Of a stretch of DNA of 64,000 bases, positions 1 through 7,442 are shown in pieces. The translations under genes were made by a program, and so were the position numbers. The stretch spans positions 9,681 through 73,680 of the forward strand of contig CAKSST010000007.1 in NCBI GenBank assembly GCA_934489895.1. Direction: 5' to 3'. Under the pieces are notes generated by a model. That model was given only the letters and a program-made list of their open reading frames with translations. It did no database searches and was not told where the DNA came from. How positions within the stretch are numbered: position 1 is the first letter of the stretch; each line of letters opens with the position of its first letter. Source of the DNA: an uncultured Eubacteriales bacterium. Lineage in GTDB: Bacteria > Bacillota > Clostridia > Oscillospirales > Acutalibacteraceae.

Positions 1-718
1 GCATAACGGTTTCGATGTTAGAATACATTCCGACGCTGTGGATGCCTGTTATACCCCGCTCGTATTTCACAAGAATCTGTTTTGCTATTTCATCTTTTTT
101 CTGCGAAATTATCATAAGCATTTTTGCCTCATCACCCGAGGTTATCAGCTTATCGGTAATCAAAGACGATACAAACAATGTCATAACAGAGTAGAAAGTT
201 ATGGTAAAGCTTTTAAAAACTACTCCCGATAAAATTACAACCGCACAATCAATTATCATTATCAATCTTGCAAGAGGAATATGCCCAAAAAACTTTTTTA
301 AAATAAGTCCGGCAAAATCGCTGCCGCCGGTTGAAGCGTCTACCTTTACCACAAGACCGACGCCTGCGCCCATTAGTATTCCGCCTGAAATTGCAGCTAT
401 AATCTGATTTTCCTTATATACCGGAAAACCGCTTGTCAGCTCTAAAAACAGCGACAGAAGAACAGTTCCCAACACAGTTTTAAGAACAGCGTACCGACCG
501 AGACTTTTATATCCGAAGAAAAACAATACGGCATTAAAAACTATATTGGTTATTGAAATTCTGATTTTGAACAAGTGGTAAAGTATTACCCCGACAGATG
601 AAATGCCGCCGGCAGAAATATTATTCGGCAGCAAAAACACATTTATTGATACGGCAAGCAAAAAGCAGCCTTCCGTTATGAACAAAAATTCATAAATGTA
701 CTTTTTAATGTTTTTCAT
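1..718 (-). CDS. YitT family membrane protein (DUF161 + DUF2179), 3' end cut off
   Basis: Read from the ATG at 718 on the minus strand, the frame stays open for 239 residues to the window edge, so the C-terminus is missing. It has a short basic N-terminus (MKNIKKYIYEF), then several hydrophobic membrane segments, a glycine-rich stretch GGILMGAGVG and STGGSDF, both typical of YitT proteins; the last visible part (ITGIHSVGMYSN) looks like the soluble DUF2179 domain. YitT proteins are membrane proteins of unknown transport role. The gene starts 3 nt after the serine hydrolase stop, with GGGGAG inside that gene as ribosome binding site, so it is the last visible gene of the SDR cluster. Family assignment is from recognised sequence; function is unknown. 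Confidence 0.8.
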   Translation of the reverse strand, partial: MKNIKKYIYEFLFITEGCFLLAVSINVFLLPNNISAGGISSVGVILYHLFKIRISITNIVFNAVLFFFGYKSLGRYAVLKTVLGTVLLSLFLELTSGFPVYKENQIIAAISGGILMGAGVGLVVKVDASTGGSDFAGLILKKFFGHIPLARLIMIIDCAVVILSGVVFKSFTITFYSVMTLFVSSLITDKLITSGDEAKMLMIISQKKDEIAKQILVKYERGITGIHSVGMYSNIETVM

Positions 719-721
719 ACT

Positions 722-1771
722 TTACTGATCTCCCCGTTCCGATAAATCGGCATAGATGGCATTATACAAATCTTCACGCATTTTTTCTATTACCCCATAA
801 TCATAGCCTTTGAAATTATTCTTCATATTAGCAAATCTTGTAGCGTTTGTAAGAATAATAACATATAAATTTTCTTTACGGTTAAAAAACAAAGAAGTTC
901 CGGTATGACCGCAATGACCGCAGCTTCCGATTGGGAACAGCTTGCCCGTTTGATTATATTTTTCGTCAACTATAAGCCAACCGAGTCCCCAGCCTTCTCC
1001 TAAATCGCCGACATAATTTTTTTCCGCCAAATCATATATTTCTTTCGGATACAAAGCGGAGTCTTTCCGCATAACGGCTTTCATAAATTTGTCTATATCA
1101 CCGAGCGTAAAGAATTGACCTCCCGAACCTGCGGAGGTTTGCAATATTCTTATATTCTCGTCATCCCAGGGGTGAGCAAGTCCGTTGACGTTTTCAGTAC
1201 GGTAGCAAACGGCGGCATTCGGCTCGTCAAGCTCAATATTGAATTTACTCCTTGTGTAACCGAGCGGCTTTTTAATCTTTTCGTTAAAGACCTCTTCAAG
1301 GGCTTTACCGTATATTTTTTCAATAATATAACCGAGTAAGATCATTCCGTTGCAGGAATATTGCTGACGCGTCCCCGGCTTAAAAAGCAACGGATTATTT
1401 ATTATCTGTTTTGCAACCGCTTCGTTTCCGCCGGCAACGCTCTCGGGCAAAATAGGGCATCTTGCAATTCCGGATGTATGCGTAAGAAGCTGCTTAATTG
1501 TTATTGATTTTTCCTCATCGGGCACATTGTCAAAAAATTTATCCAAGGTGTCGTCAAGAGAAAGGCTGCCGTTACCCACCGCATTTAAAATAAGCGTAGA
1601 TGTTACAAGAACCTTTCCCATACTTGCAATATCGAAATATGTGTCCTTGTTTACATTATCGGACATCAATGACCTTTCCTGCCCATCCTTGCTTACAAGA
1701 ACGGCGTAGGAATCGAAGTCCTTTTCTTTAATCATTTTATCAATTAACTTTTCGGTACTGTTCAAGTTCAT
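722..1771 (-). CDS. Serine hydrolase, beta-lactamase/class C PBP fold (PF00144)
   Basis: Serine hydrolase of the class C beta-lactamase/esterase superfamily, 349 residues, no signal peptide, so probably cytoplasmic. Visible catalytic motifs are SxxK (SMGK, near residue 50), the Tyr motif YSCNG (near 138) and the HTG box in CGHTGTS (near 290), which replaces the KTG of true beta-lactamases and is more typical of esterases and peptidases in this family. The ATG at 1771 is chosen because GGGGGCGG lies 8-9 nt upstream; the longer TTG start at 1789 would put that site inside the coding region. It sits between an SDR gene and the yitT-like gene in one operon. A role in releasing the pathway substrate from an ester or amide is only an inference. 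Confidence 0.8.
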   Translation of the reverse strand: MNLNSTEKLIDKMIKEKDFDSYAVLVSKDGQERSLMSDNVNKDTYFDIASMGKVLVTSTLILNAVGNGSLSLDDTLDKFFDNVPDEEKSITIKQLLTHTSGIARCPILPESVAGGNEAVAKQIINNPLLFKPGTRQQYSCNGMILLGYIIEKIYGKALEEVFNEKIKKPLGYTRSKFNIELDEPNAAVCYRTENVNGLAHPWDDENIRILQTSAGSGGQFFTLGDIDKFMKAVMRKDSALYPKEIYDLAEKNYVGDLGEGWGLGWLIVDEKYNQTGKLFPIGSCGHCGHTGTSLFFNRKENLYVIILTNATRFANMKNNFKGYDYGVIEKMREDLYNAIYADLSERGDQ

Positions 1772-1799
1772 CTTAAAATCCGCCCCCAATTACGGTCTT

Positions 1800-2558
1800 T
1801 CAGCATATTCTCGGCGCGGCGTTTCTGCCGCCGTCAATCATAATGTTTTCACCGTTTATAAACTGACCTTTATCAGATGCTATAAACAGAATAAGGTCAA
1901 TTATTTTCTGCGGCTCGGCAGCTCTGCCGACAAGGGTATGCATACTAGCCATAGCTTCTCTTGTAAGCACGGGTCCCGGAGATACACACACGCAGCGCAC
2001 ACCGTATTTTGAACCGTATTGCGCCAGCGACTTTGTCAGCCCGAACATAGCCCCGCTTTTGGCGGTCGGGTAATCCACTCCTCTGCCGTCGCCCTCCATA
2101 CCTGTAATAGAGCCGATGTTAACTATAAGTCCGCTTTTCTGCTCTCTCATCTGTTTCATAACGGCATGGTCGAAATAAAACTGTCCCTTAAGATTAACAT
2201 CAAGTCCCCAATCGTAAACCTCAATAGGAATATCCGGAAATTCAAGTTCCGGGGCAACTTTCAGCATACGCACAGCCGTTCCGCCCGCGAAATTACACAT
2301 TACATCAATACTGCCGAACATCTCTACGGCCTTATCCCGTGCGGTGCATACCTGCCTATAATCGCGCACATCACAAGGAACGCCTATTGCTTTTCCGTTA
2401 CACTTAATGTTAATTTCTTCAGCTTTTTCCGCAAGTGCTGTTTCGTTGACATCGCACATTATAATGTTGCCGCCAAGCTCCGCCCAGTTTTGCGAGAATA
2501 AAAGCCCCATACCGGACGCGGCGCCGGTTGCTATTGCCGTTTTACCCTTGAAATTCAT
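1800..2558 (-). CDS. SDR family NAD(P)-dependent oxidoreductase (copy 1)
   Basis: Classical short-chain dehydrogenase of 252 residues. The cofactor motif TGAASGMG is near residue 12, the NAG-equivalent is NFAGG (near 92), and the catalytic Ser...Tyr-x-x-x-Lys is seen as GSITG (near 148) followed by DYPTAKSG (near 162). The C-terminus FINGENIMIDGGRNA is the usual SDR ending. The protein is a close paralog of the one at 4343-5107, with the same ends and the same unusual YDWG-DVNLKG region, so the two probably act on related substrates or successive steps. It lies 23 nt downstream of the MDR gene and 28 nt upstream of the hydrolase start. Its own ribosome binding site is weak (AAGAAGCGG). The substrate cannot be read from sequence. 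Confidence 0.85.
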   Translation of the reverse strand: MNFKGKTAIATGAASGMGLLFSQNWAELGGNIIMCDVNETALAEKAEEINIKCNGKAIGVPCDVRDYRQVCTARDKAVEMFGSIDVMCNFAGGTAVRMLKVAPELEFPDIPIEVYDWGLDVNLKGQFYFDHAVMKQMREQKSGLIVNIGSITGMEGDGRGVDYPTAKSGAMFGLTKSLAQYGSKYGVRCVCVSPGPVLTREAMASMHTLVGRAAEPQKIIDLILFIASDKGQFINGENIMIDGGRNAAPRIC

Positions 2559-2581
2559 AGCTTACCGCTTCTTATAAACAT

Positions 2582-3568
2582 TTACCGATTAACGGTTAAA
2601 ACCACTTTGCCCACATTTTCGCCGCGGTAAAGTATGTCGTGTGCCGCCTCTGCTTCGGTTATAGGCATTACCTTGTATATGGTGGGTCTTACTTCTCCTG
2701 CCGACACCTTAGGCCATACATCGCGCACAAGGTCAGCAAGAATTTCCGCCTTGACGGCGGGAGTTCTTGACCGCAGGGTACTGCCTACTATTCTTACATT
2801 TCTTACATATATGTTTTTAAGGTCAATTTCGGTTTTCTGCCCTGCAAGAGCCGCTATCATAATCCAGCGTGCGCCATGGGTGAGGTAGTGTATGCACTTG
2901 CCCATTATCTCGCCGCCGAGGCAGTCTATCGCAACGTCAACGCCGTGACCGCTTTCAAGCTCTTCTTTAAGCACCGCGGCAATGTCCTCTTTAGTCGTAA
3001 CAACAACGCGGTCTGCGTTTAAATGCTTAATGTTGTTTGCGATTTCTTCTGTTAATACGGTTGTTATTACCCTCACGCCGAAAGCCTTTGCCATGGGTAT
3101 TATAACGCTCGCAAGTCCGCTCGCTCCCGCGTTCATCAAAAGGGTGTTTCCCGCCTTTATTTTACCCTCTATAAACAGGTTTAAATATGCCGTGGCGAAT
3201 GCTTCGGGCATTGCCGCCGCCTCAACCATAGTACAGTTTTCTGGTACGGGCATAAGCATATCGTACTTGACGTTTGCGTATTCGGCATAACCGCCGCCGC
3301 CCAAAAGCGCGCAGACCTTATCACCTATTTTCCAGTTGGATTTACTTCTGGCACCGTCGGCTATTTCAACTATTGTACCTGCTATTTCAAGTCCCATCCA
3401 GTCAGGGCAGCCGGGAGGGGGCGGATAATCGCCCTCGCGCTGCATTAAATCGGCTCGGTTGAGCGCCGCCGCCTCAATTTTTATAAGGCAGTCGTCCACG
3501 CCCAAAATCGGATCAGGTACGTTATCCCATCTTAATGATCTGTCGTCATTTATAAGTATTGCTTTCAT
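2582..3568 (-). CDS. MDR-family alcohol dehydrogenase / NADPH:quinone reductase-like
   Basis: Medium-chain reductase of 328 residues, of the zinc-free quinone-oxidoreductase (QOR/PIG3) type. It has the GroES-like N-terminal half with NRADLMQREG and PPPPGCPDWMGLEIAGTI, and a Rossmann half with the glycine motif NAGASGLAS (near 150). The cysteine cluster of zinc alcohol dehydrogenases is absent. Start: ATG at 3568 with AAGGGG 6 nt upstream; a TTG at 3583 is possible but would contain that site. It is the third gene of the cluster, 16 nt after the dehydratase-like gene, and gives the pathway a third redox enzyme. It most likely reduces an enone or quinone-like intermediate, but that is inference from the family. 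Confidence 0.8.
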   Translation of the reverse strand: MKAILINDDRSLRWDNVPDPILGVDDCLIKIEAAALNRADLMQREGDYPPPPGCPDWMGLEIAGTIVEIADGARSKSNWKIGDKVCALLGGGGYAEYANVKYDMLMPVPENCTMVEAAAMPEAFATAYLNLFIEGKIKAGNTLLMNAGASGLASVIIPMAKAFGVRVITTVLTEEIANNIKHLNADRVVVTTKEDIAAVLKEELESGHGVDVAIDCLGGEIMGKCIHYLTHGARWIMIAALAGQKTEIDLKNIYVRNVRIVGSTLRSRTPAVKAEILADLVRDVWPKVSAGEVRPTIYKVMPITEAEAAHDILYRGENVGKVVLTVNR

Positions 3569-3584
3569 TGTTTTCCCCTTCAAA

Positions 3585-4343
3585 TCAGTCCATATTATCT
3601 CTTATTGCTTTTACCTTTTTCAAAAGCGGCTGCAGCGGTGTGGCAAAATTATCATATTCGCAAACGCATAGGTACATACAGCAGCCGAGTTCACCGCCTA
3701 TTCTCCTTAGTATTTTACATTCTCCCCCCGAAAGAAAAAGGAACGGTACGTCAAGCTTTTCCTTGAGCATATTTATCATTTTCAGGTTTTCAAGCTGCTG
3801 CTGCATATTCTCGGCGCCTACCACTATTTTTGAAATATCGGCACCGCGGCTTTGGTGTGAAAGCGCGATTTTAAGCACCTCGTCAGCCGGGGTGACTTTT
3901 TGAATATGGGTTGACATAAGCACTTTAGCACCGCGTTTATGCAGCTTATCAATCAAATTCCTTTGTTTCACCACTGCGGTTTCGTTATAGGTCATTTCAC
4001 CCGGCTGCTTATCGAAATAATCCCCCATCATATCACACAAATCGGCGCCGCAATCCGCCAATTCAAGCAATTCCTCGGCTAATTGTTCATCGCTTTTACC
4101 CTCGTTTTTTGAATAACGGTAATTTGTTACATAGGTCGGTCTGTTATTTACGTGATTAAAGAGGTCTTTGTAGGTTTCTTTATTTCTGTAACGGCTTTCC
4201 ATCTGCTCAAACTGAATACCAAACGCCTCTGCACCCTGCGGCGCGGATTTATCCATAAGCTCCTTTATTCTTGCAGGATTATCCGCCTGAACCATTACTG
4301 TAAGGGTGGCTTTATCATTATTAAAAAAACTGTTATTATTCAT
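3585..4343 (-). CDS. Type I 3-dehydroquinate dehydratase-like protein (divergent AroD)
   Basis: A 252-residue protein that aligns by eye along its whole length with class I 3-dehydroquinate dehydratase, a Schiff-base (beta/alpha)8 enzyme. All the family's key positions appear present: the substrate Arg in YVTNYR (near 75) followed by an acidic residue, the catalytic His in MSTHIQKVTP (near 145), the Schiff-base Lys in DISKIVVG (near 172), the second Arg in KILRRIGG (near 213) and a Gln in ATPLQP near the end. Overall it is diverged, and it is embedded between dehydrogenase genes rather than aro genes. Its ATG overlaps the stop of the upstream SDR by one base (TGATG), so the two are translationally coupled. 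The true substrate may be a quinate-like cyclic polyol or keto acid rather than the biosynthetic intermediate. Confidence 0.65.
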   Translation of the reverse strand: MNNNSFFNNDKATLTVMVQADNPARIKELMDKSAPQGAEAFGIQFEQMESRYRNKETYKDLFNHVNNRPTYVTNYRYSKNEGKSDEQLAEELLELADCGADLCDMMGDYFDKQPGEMTYNETAVVKQRNLIDKLHKRGAKVLMSTHIQKVTPADEVLKIALSHQSRGADISKIVVGAENMQQQLENLKMINMLKEKLDVPFLFLSGGECKILRRIGGELGCCMYLCVCEYDNFATPLQPLLKKVKAIRDNMD

Positions 4344-5107
4344 CAGCAGCTCCTGCCTGCGGCATTTCTTCCACCGTCTATCATAATATTTTCACCGTTT
4401 ATAAACTGACCCTTATCCGAAGCGATAAAGAGAATCAAATCAATTATCTCCTGCGGCTCGGCGGCTCTGCCTAAAAGTGTATGCATATTTGCCATAGCAT
4501 CCCTCGTAAGTACAGGTCCGGGAGACACGCAAACACAACGTATCCCGTACTTGGAGCCATATTGTGCAATCGACTTCGTAAGCCCAAACATTAGACCGGA
4601 TTTAGAGGTTGAATAATCCATACCATAGCCATCCCCCTCTTGTCCTGTTATTGAACCGATATTTATTATTAGACCGCTTTTCTGTTCACGCATTTGTTTA
4701 AGTACTGCGTGTGCAAAGTAAAAAGGTCCTTTCAGGTTTACATCAATTCCCCAATCGTATACATCAATCGGGACATCTGGAAATTCAGGAAATTTTGTTC
4801 TGTCAACATTTCGCATTCTAACTGCTGTACCGCCCGCAAAATTTGCCATTATATCGATGCTACCAAATGCTTCAATAGCTTTATCTCTTGCGGCACAAAC
4901 CTGATCGTAATTACGCACATCGCAAAGTACACCGAGTGCTTTTCCTACACCTTTTTTATTTATTTCAGCAACCTTTTCTTCAAGCCCTTCGTTATTCACA
5001 TCACACATAACCACATTTCCGCCAAGAGCGGTAATGTTTTGTGCAAAAAGAAGCCCCATTCCTGAAGCGGCCCCTGTAGAAATAGCTACTTTACCTTTAA
5101 AATCCAT
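4343..5107 (-). CDS. SDR family NAD(P)-dependent oxidoreductase (copy 2), first gene of cluster
   Basis: Short-chain dehydrogenase of 254 residues, closely paralogous to the product of 1800-2558. Motifs are TGAASGMG (near 11), NFAGG (near 91), GSITG with the catalytic Ser, and DYSTSKSG with the Tyr-x-x-x-Lys pair. The ATG at 5107 is supported by AAGGAGG with a 9-nt gap; an in-frame upstream extension to 5155 runs through the promoter and is rejected. It is promoter-proximal, with a good minus-strand promoter at 5131-5159, and faces an AraC regulator, which suggests induction by a pathway metabolite. Its last base is shared with the start codon of the dehydratase-like gene. Confidence 0.87.
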   Translation of the reverse strand: MDFKGKVAISTGAASGMGLLFAQNITALGGNVVMCDVNNEGLEEKVAEINKKGVGKALGVLCDVRNYDQVCAARDKAIEAFGSIDIMANFAGGTAVRMRNVDRTKFPEFPDVPIDVYDWGIDVNLKGPFYFAHAVLKQMREQKSGLIINIGSITGQEGDGYGMDYSTSKSGLMFGLTKSIAQYGSKYGIRCVCVSPGPVLTRDAMANMHTLLGRAAEPQEIIDLILFIASDKGQFINGENIMIDGGRNAAGRSC

Positions 5108-5130
5108 AGAGCAAACCTCCTTTTTTCTAT

Positions 5131-5159
5131 ATTGTAAAATCGGGATTGTATCCAATCAA
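5131..5159 (-). promoter_or_regulatory. Predicted sigma-A promoter of the SDR cluster
   Basis: On the minus strand TTGATT (5159-5154) and TACAAT (5136-5131) are separated by exactly 17 nt, and the start codon of the first cluster gene follows 24 nt after the -10 box behind AAGGAGG. It lies back-to-back with the AraC promoter, so one regulator could act on both. Confidence 0.65.
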
Positions 5160-5211
5160 TAGAAAAAATGATAGCTTTTTAACATTTTTGATATTAAGTT
5201 CAAGAATTATA

Positions 5212-5239
5212 TTGATATTTTTGCCGATTTCGGTATAAT
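5212..5239 (+). promoter_or_regulatory. Predicted sigma-A promoter of the AraC regulator
   Basis: TTGATA (5212-5217) and a consensus TATAAT (5234-5239) are separated by 16 nt. The proposed start codon at 5256 is only 16 nt past the -10 box, so the leader would be very short. It diverges from the cluster promoter at 5131-5159. Confidence 0.6.
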
Positions 5240-5255
5240 AACCTTGGTGATAAAA

Positions 5256-6017
5256 ATGGGGATTTTAGATAATTTAGTTGTAACCAATATAGAAACGCCT
5301 CTCGTTGTTCGTTCGGAAAAGGGAAGAAAATTTCAAATGATAAATCGTCCATGTTGTGGTTTATCGCTCTGTACAAGCGGCCAGATTACCTATACAATGA
5401 ACGGAAAGCGCTACATATCCAATCAAAACAATGCCATTTTGTTGCCTCAAGGCGGAACGTACTCTCTTTTGGGTGATAAAGAAGGTTTTTTTCCGGTTGT
5501 AAATTTCAAATGTGGAAATTATAATTGTAATGAGATAGTAATTCTCCCGTTAGATAATCCACAAGCTTGTATTAAGAATTTCGAGACCCTTAAAGATTTG
5601 TTTTTACATAATGAAAATCACCTTAAGATATACAGCAATTTTTATGAATTGCTTGATAAAGTATCTTCTGCAAACTCACAAAAGCAAACCCCTCTTGATT
5701 ACGTTATTAAGTATATATCCGAAAATATACAAAGTCCCGAACTTTCAAACACCTGCCTTGCAAGACAAATCGGCATCAGCGAAGTGTATTTAAGAAAATT
5801 GTTTTCAGCTCACTATAACATTACACCGAAACAATACATATTGGACATCAGAATGCGCAAAGCGAAACAGATGCTTTGTGACACACCGTTTACTGTTGTT
5901 GCCATTGCGGAAGAATGCGGGTTTTCAAGCGTTTACCATTTTTGTAGGACATTTAAACAACGAACAGGACTAACACCTACGCAATATGCTGCCCAAAATA
6001 TAATATATAAAATGTAA
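5256..6017 (+). CDS. AraC family transcriptional regulator
   Basis: DNA-binding activator of 253 residues. The N-terminal half resembles the AraC effector/cupin domain (HTH partner), with the family-like stretch NQNNAILLPQGGTYSL near 60. The C-terminal 100 residues hold two helix-turn-helix units: LARQIGISEVYLRKLFSAHY (near 168) and the AraC signature VVAIAEECGFSSVYHFCRTF followed by KQRTGLTPTQY. Start at ATG 5256 with a weak GGTGA; TTG 5244 and GTG 5247 are alternatives in frame. It is transcribed away from the SDR cluster across a shared 148-nt control region, the standard arrangement for a local pathway regulator. The effector is unknown. Confidence 0.9.
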   Translation: MGILDNLVVTNIETPLVVRSEKGRKFQMINRPCCGLSLCTSGQITYTMNGKRYISNQNNAILLPQGGTYSLLGDKEGFFPVVNFKCGNYNCNEIVILPLDNPQACIKNFETLKDLFLHNENHLKIYSNFYELLDKVSSANSQKQTPLDYVIKYISENIQSPELSNTCLARQIGISEVYLRKLFSAHYNITPKQYILDIRMRKAKQMLCDTPFTVVAIAEECGFSSVYHFCRTFKQRTGLTPTQYAAQNIIYKM

Positions 6018-6047
6018 AAGGCTTGACCGTTTCGGTCAAGCCTTTTT
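6016..6047 (+). terminator. Rho-independent terminator after the AraC gene
   Basis: AAAAGGCTTGACC, loop GTTTC, GGTCAAGCCTTTT followed by T residues; the stem begins just before the AraC stop codon ends. Confidence 0.85.
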
Positions 6048-6072
6048 TGCGGGATTTCGAGGGCGCCGTCCC

Positions 6073-6519
6073 CTACATTAAATTGCATATCCAATAAATA
6101 ACCCCATACAGTACCGCGGCGACCGTACCGTAAACAATAACAGGTCCCGCTATTGCAAACATTTTTGCGCCGACACCCAGCACAAATCCCTCATTTTTAA
6201 ACTCAATTGCAGGCGAAACCACGGCATTTGAAAAGCCTGTAATAGGCACAAGTACACCCGCCCCCGCAAACCTTGCAATATCGTCAAACACGCCTATTGC
6301 CGTAAGCACAGCCGCAATAAAAATGAGCGATACACAAACAAGCCCGCGGGCATTAATTTCTTCCAATCCAAAGTTTATAAACGCTTCAAAAAGCAGCTGA
6401 CCTATTACGCACACAAAACCGCCCGAAATATATGCAAAGATAAAATCCCGTATTTTAGGTGACGGCTTTGATGCAATCTTTACCATTTGTGAATATTCCT
6501 GTTTATTTATTTTAAGCAA
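6073..6519 (-). CDS. spoVAC: Stage V sporulation protein AC, SpoVAC
   Basis: Membrane protein of the SpoVA channel, which moves Ca-dipicolinate across the inner spore membrane during sporulation and germination. The 148-residue product matches the family along its length: KPSPKIRDFIFAYISGGFVC at the start, then FDDIARFAGAGVLVPITGF (near 85) and EFKNEGFVLGVGAKMF (near 108), with four to five hydrophobic segments. The start is set to TTG 6519 because GAGGTG lies 6 nt upstream; GTG 6528 and ATG in SQMVKI are alternatives. It stands alone: no spoVAD or spoVAE follows, although these normally form an operon. The terminal hairpin region of the AraC gene is at its 3' side. Confidence is high for the family, moderate for the start. 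Confidence 0.88.
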   Translation of the reverse strand: MLKINKQEYSQMVKIASKPSPKIRDFIFAYISGGFVCVIGQLLFEAFINFGLEEINARGLVCVSLIFIAAVLTAIGVFDDIARFAGAGVLVPITGFSNAVVSPAIEFKNEGFVLGVGAKMFAIAGPVIVYGTVAAVLYGVIYWICNLM

Positions 6520-6605
6520 GCAACACACCTCGCAAAAATTTGTCAGTTATATCTTTTCACATATATTTTGAACTTATTCAGTAATAATACAATTGGGGTG
6601 AAAAA

Positions 6606-7274
6606 ATGGAGCTTATTAAGCTTGAAAATATTTCAAAATCATATACAGGACATAATGTTGATGTATGCGCCTTAAAGAATATAAATATAAAAATCGAAGA
6701 CGGTGAATTCGTTGCAATAACTGGCGCTTCGGGGTCAGGCAAAAGTACACTTATGAACATTTTAGGCTGTCTTGATACCCAAAGCAGCGGTAAATATTAC
6801 CTCAACGGAACAGATACCTCTTTGCTTTGTGACCGCAAGCTGTCAGATTTGCGCAACCGCAACATCGGCTTTGTTTTCCAAAGCTATAATCTATTGCCAT
6901 CTTTGAGCGCAATAGATAATATTGCTCTACCTCTGTTATACCGCGGTAATTCGCGCAGCAACAGTTTAAAGCTTGCTCACAAAGCATTAAAAAGCGTTGG
7001 GCTTGATAACAGAGCCAACCATCTTCCCTGCCAGCTTTCAGGCGGTCAGCAGCAGCGTATCGCTATAGCACGCGCACTTGTGTATGCACCGCGCCTTATC
7101 CTTGCCGACGAGCCAACGGGAAATTTAGACAGCGAAACCGGCAACCTTGTAATGGGACAGCTTGCCGAACTTAATAAAACAGGCTGTACAGTAATTGTTA
7201 TAACCCATAACGAACTGCCCGATATACAATTAAGCCGATTACTTACAATTAAGGACGGGTGCATTGTACAATGA
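6606..7274 (+). CDS. ABC transporter ATP-binding protein, MacB/LolD-like
   Basis: ATPase subunit of 222 residues of the MacB/LolD/FtsE type, which normally pairs with an FtsX-like permease for lipoprotein, antibiotic or peptide export. Walker A GASGSGKST is at residues 40-48, the Q-loop FQSYNLLP near 93, signature LSGGQQQRIAIARAL near 142, Walker B LILADEPTGNLDSETG near 162 and the H-loop THN near 200. Start ATG 6606 has GGGGTG six nt upstream. No permease gene is adjacent on either side; instead a 36-codon membrane peptide starts within its stop codon (ATGA overlap). The real permease may be encoded elsewhere, or the small peptide may be the partner. Confidence 0.9.
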   Translation: MELIKLENISKSYTGHNVDVCALKNINIKIEDGEFVAITGASGSGKSTLMNILGCLDTQSSGKYYLNGTDTSLLCDRKLSDLRNRNIGFVFQSYNLLPSLSAIDNIALPLLYRGNSRSNSLKLAHKALKSVGLDNRANHLPCQLSGGQQQRIAIARALVYAPRLILADEPTGNLDSETGNLVMGQLAELNKTGCTVIVITHNELPDIQLSRLLTIKDGCIVQ

Positions 7275-7381
7275 AAAAGCAAGATTTTACCGTTATGTTA
7301 AAAGCTGCCGTTATAACTTTCTGTGCAATAACAACTGTTGTATTGGGATACATTGGCGCTAATATACTTTTGGGAGCATAA
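7271..7381 (+). CDS. 36-residue single-span membrane peptide coupled to the ABC ATPase
   Basis: Tiny ORF whose ATG overlaps the ABC ATPase stop as ATGA, strongly suggesting translational coupling. The peptide begins MKKQDFTVMLK and continues with one hydrophobic helix (AAVITFCAITTVVLGYIGAN) ending in LLGA, i.e. a positively charged cytoplasmic N-terminus plus one membrane span. It is followed within 6 nt by a strong terminator, so it is the last gene of a two-gene unit. I do not recognise the family; it could be a small regulator or membrane anchor of the ATPase, or a degraded permease N-terminus. Confidence 0.6.
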   Translation: MKKQDFTVMLKAAVITFCAITTVVLGYIGANILLGA

Positions 7382-7386
7382 AAAAC

Positions 7387-7437
7387 GCAATAGCGAGACT
7401 TCCTTATGGGAAGTCTCGCTATTGCGGTCTTTTTTTA
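7387..7437. terminator. Bidirectional terminator between the ABC unit and rpe
   Basis: Perfect 17-bp stem GCAATAGCGAGACTTCC / GGAAGTCTCGCTATTGC with a 5-nt loop, T-run on the plus side and an A-run (7381-7385) that serves as T-run on the minus side. It separates two convergent genes. Confidence 0.9.
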
Positions 7438-7442
7438 AAAAT

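Noticed and set aside
7271..7381. Full permease hidden by a frameshift after the ABC ATPase
   Set aside because: A strong terminator lies 6 nt after the small ORF and no permease-like sequence follows in any frame.
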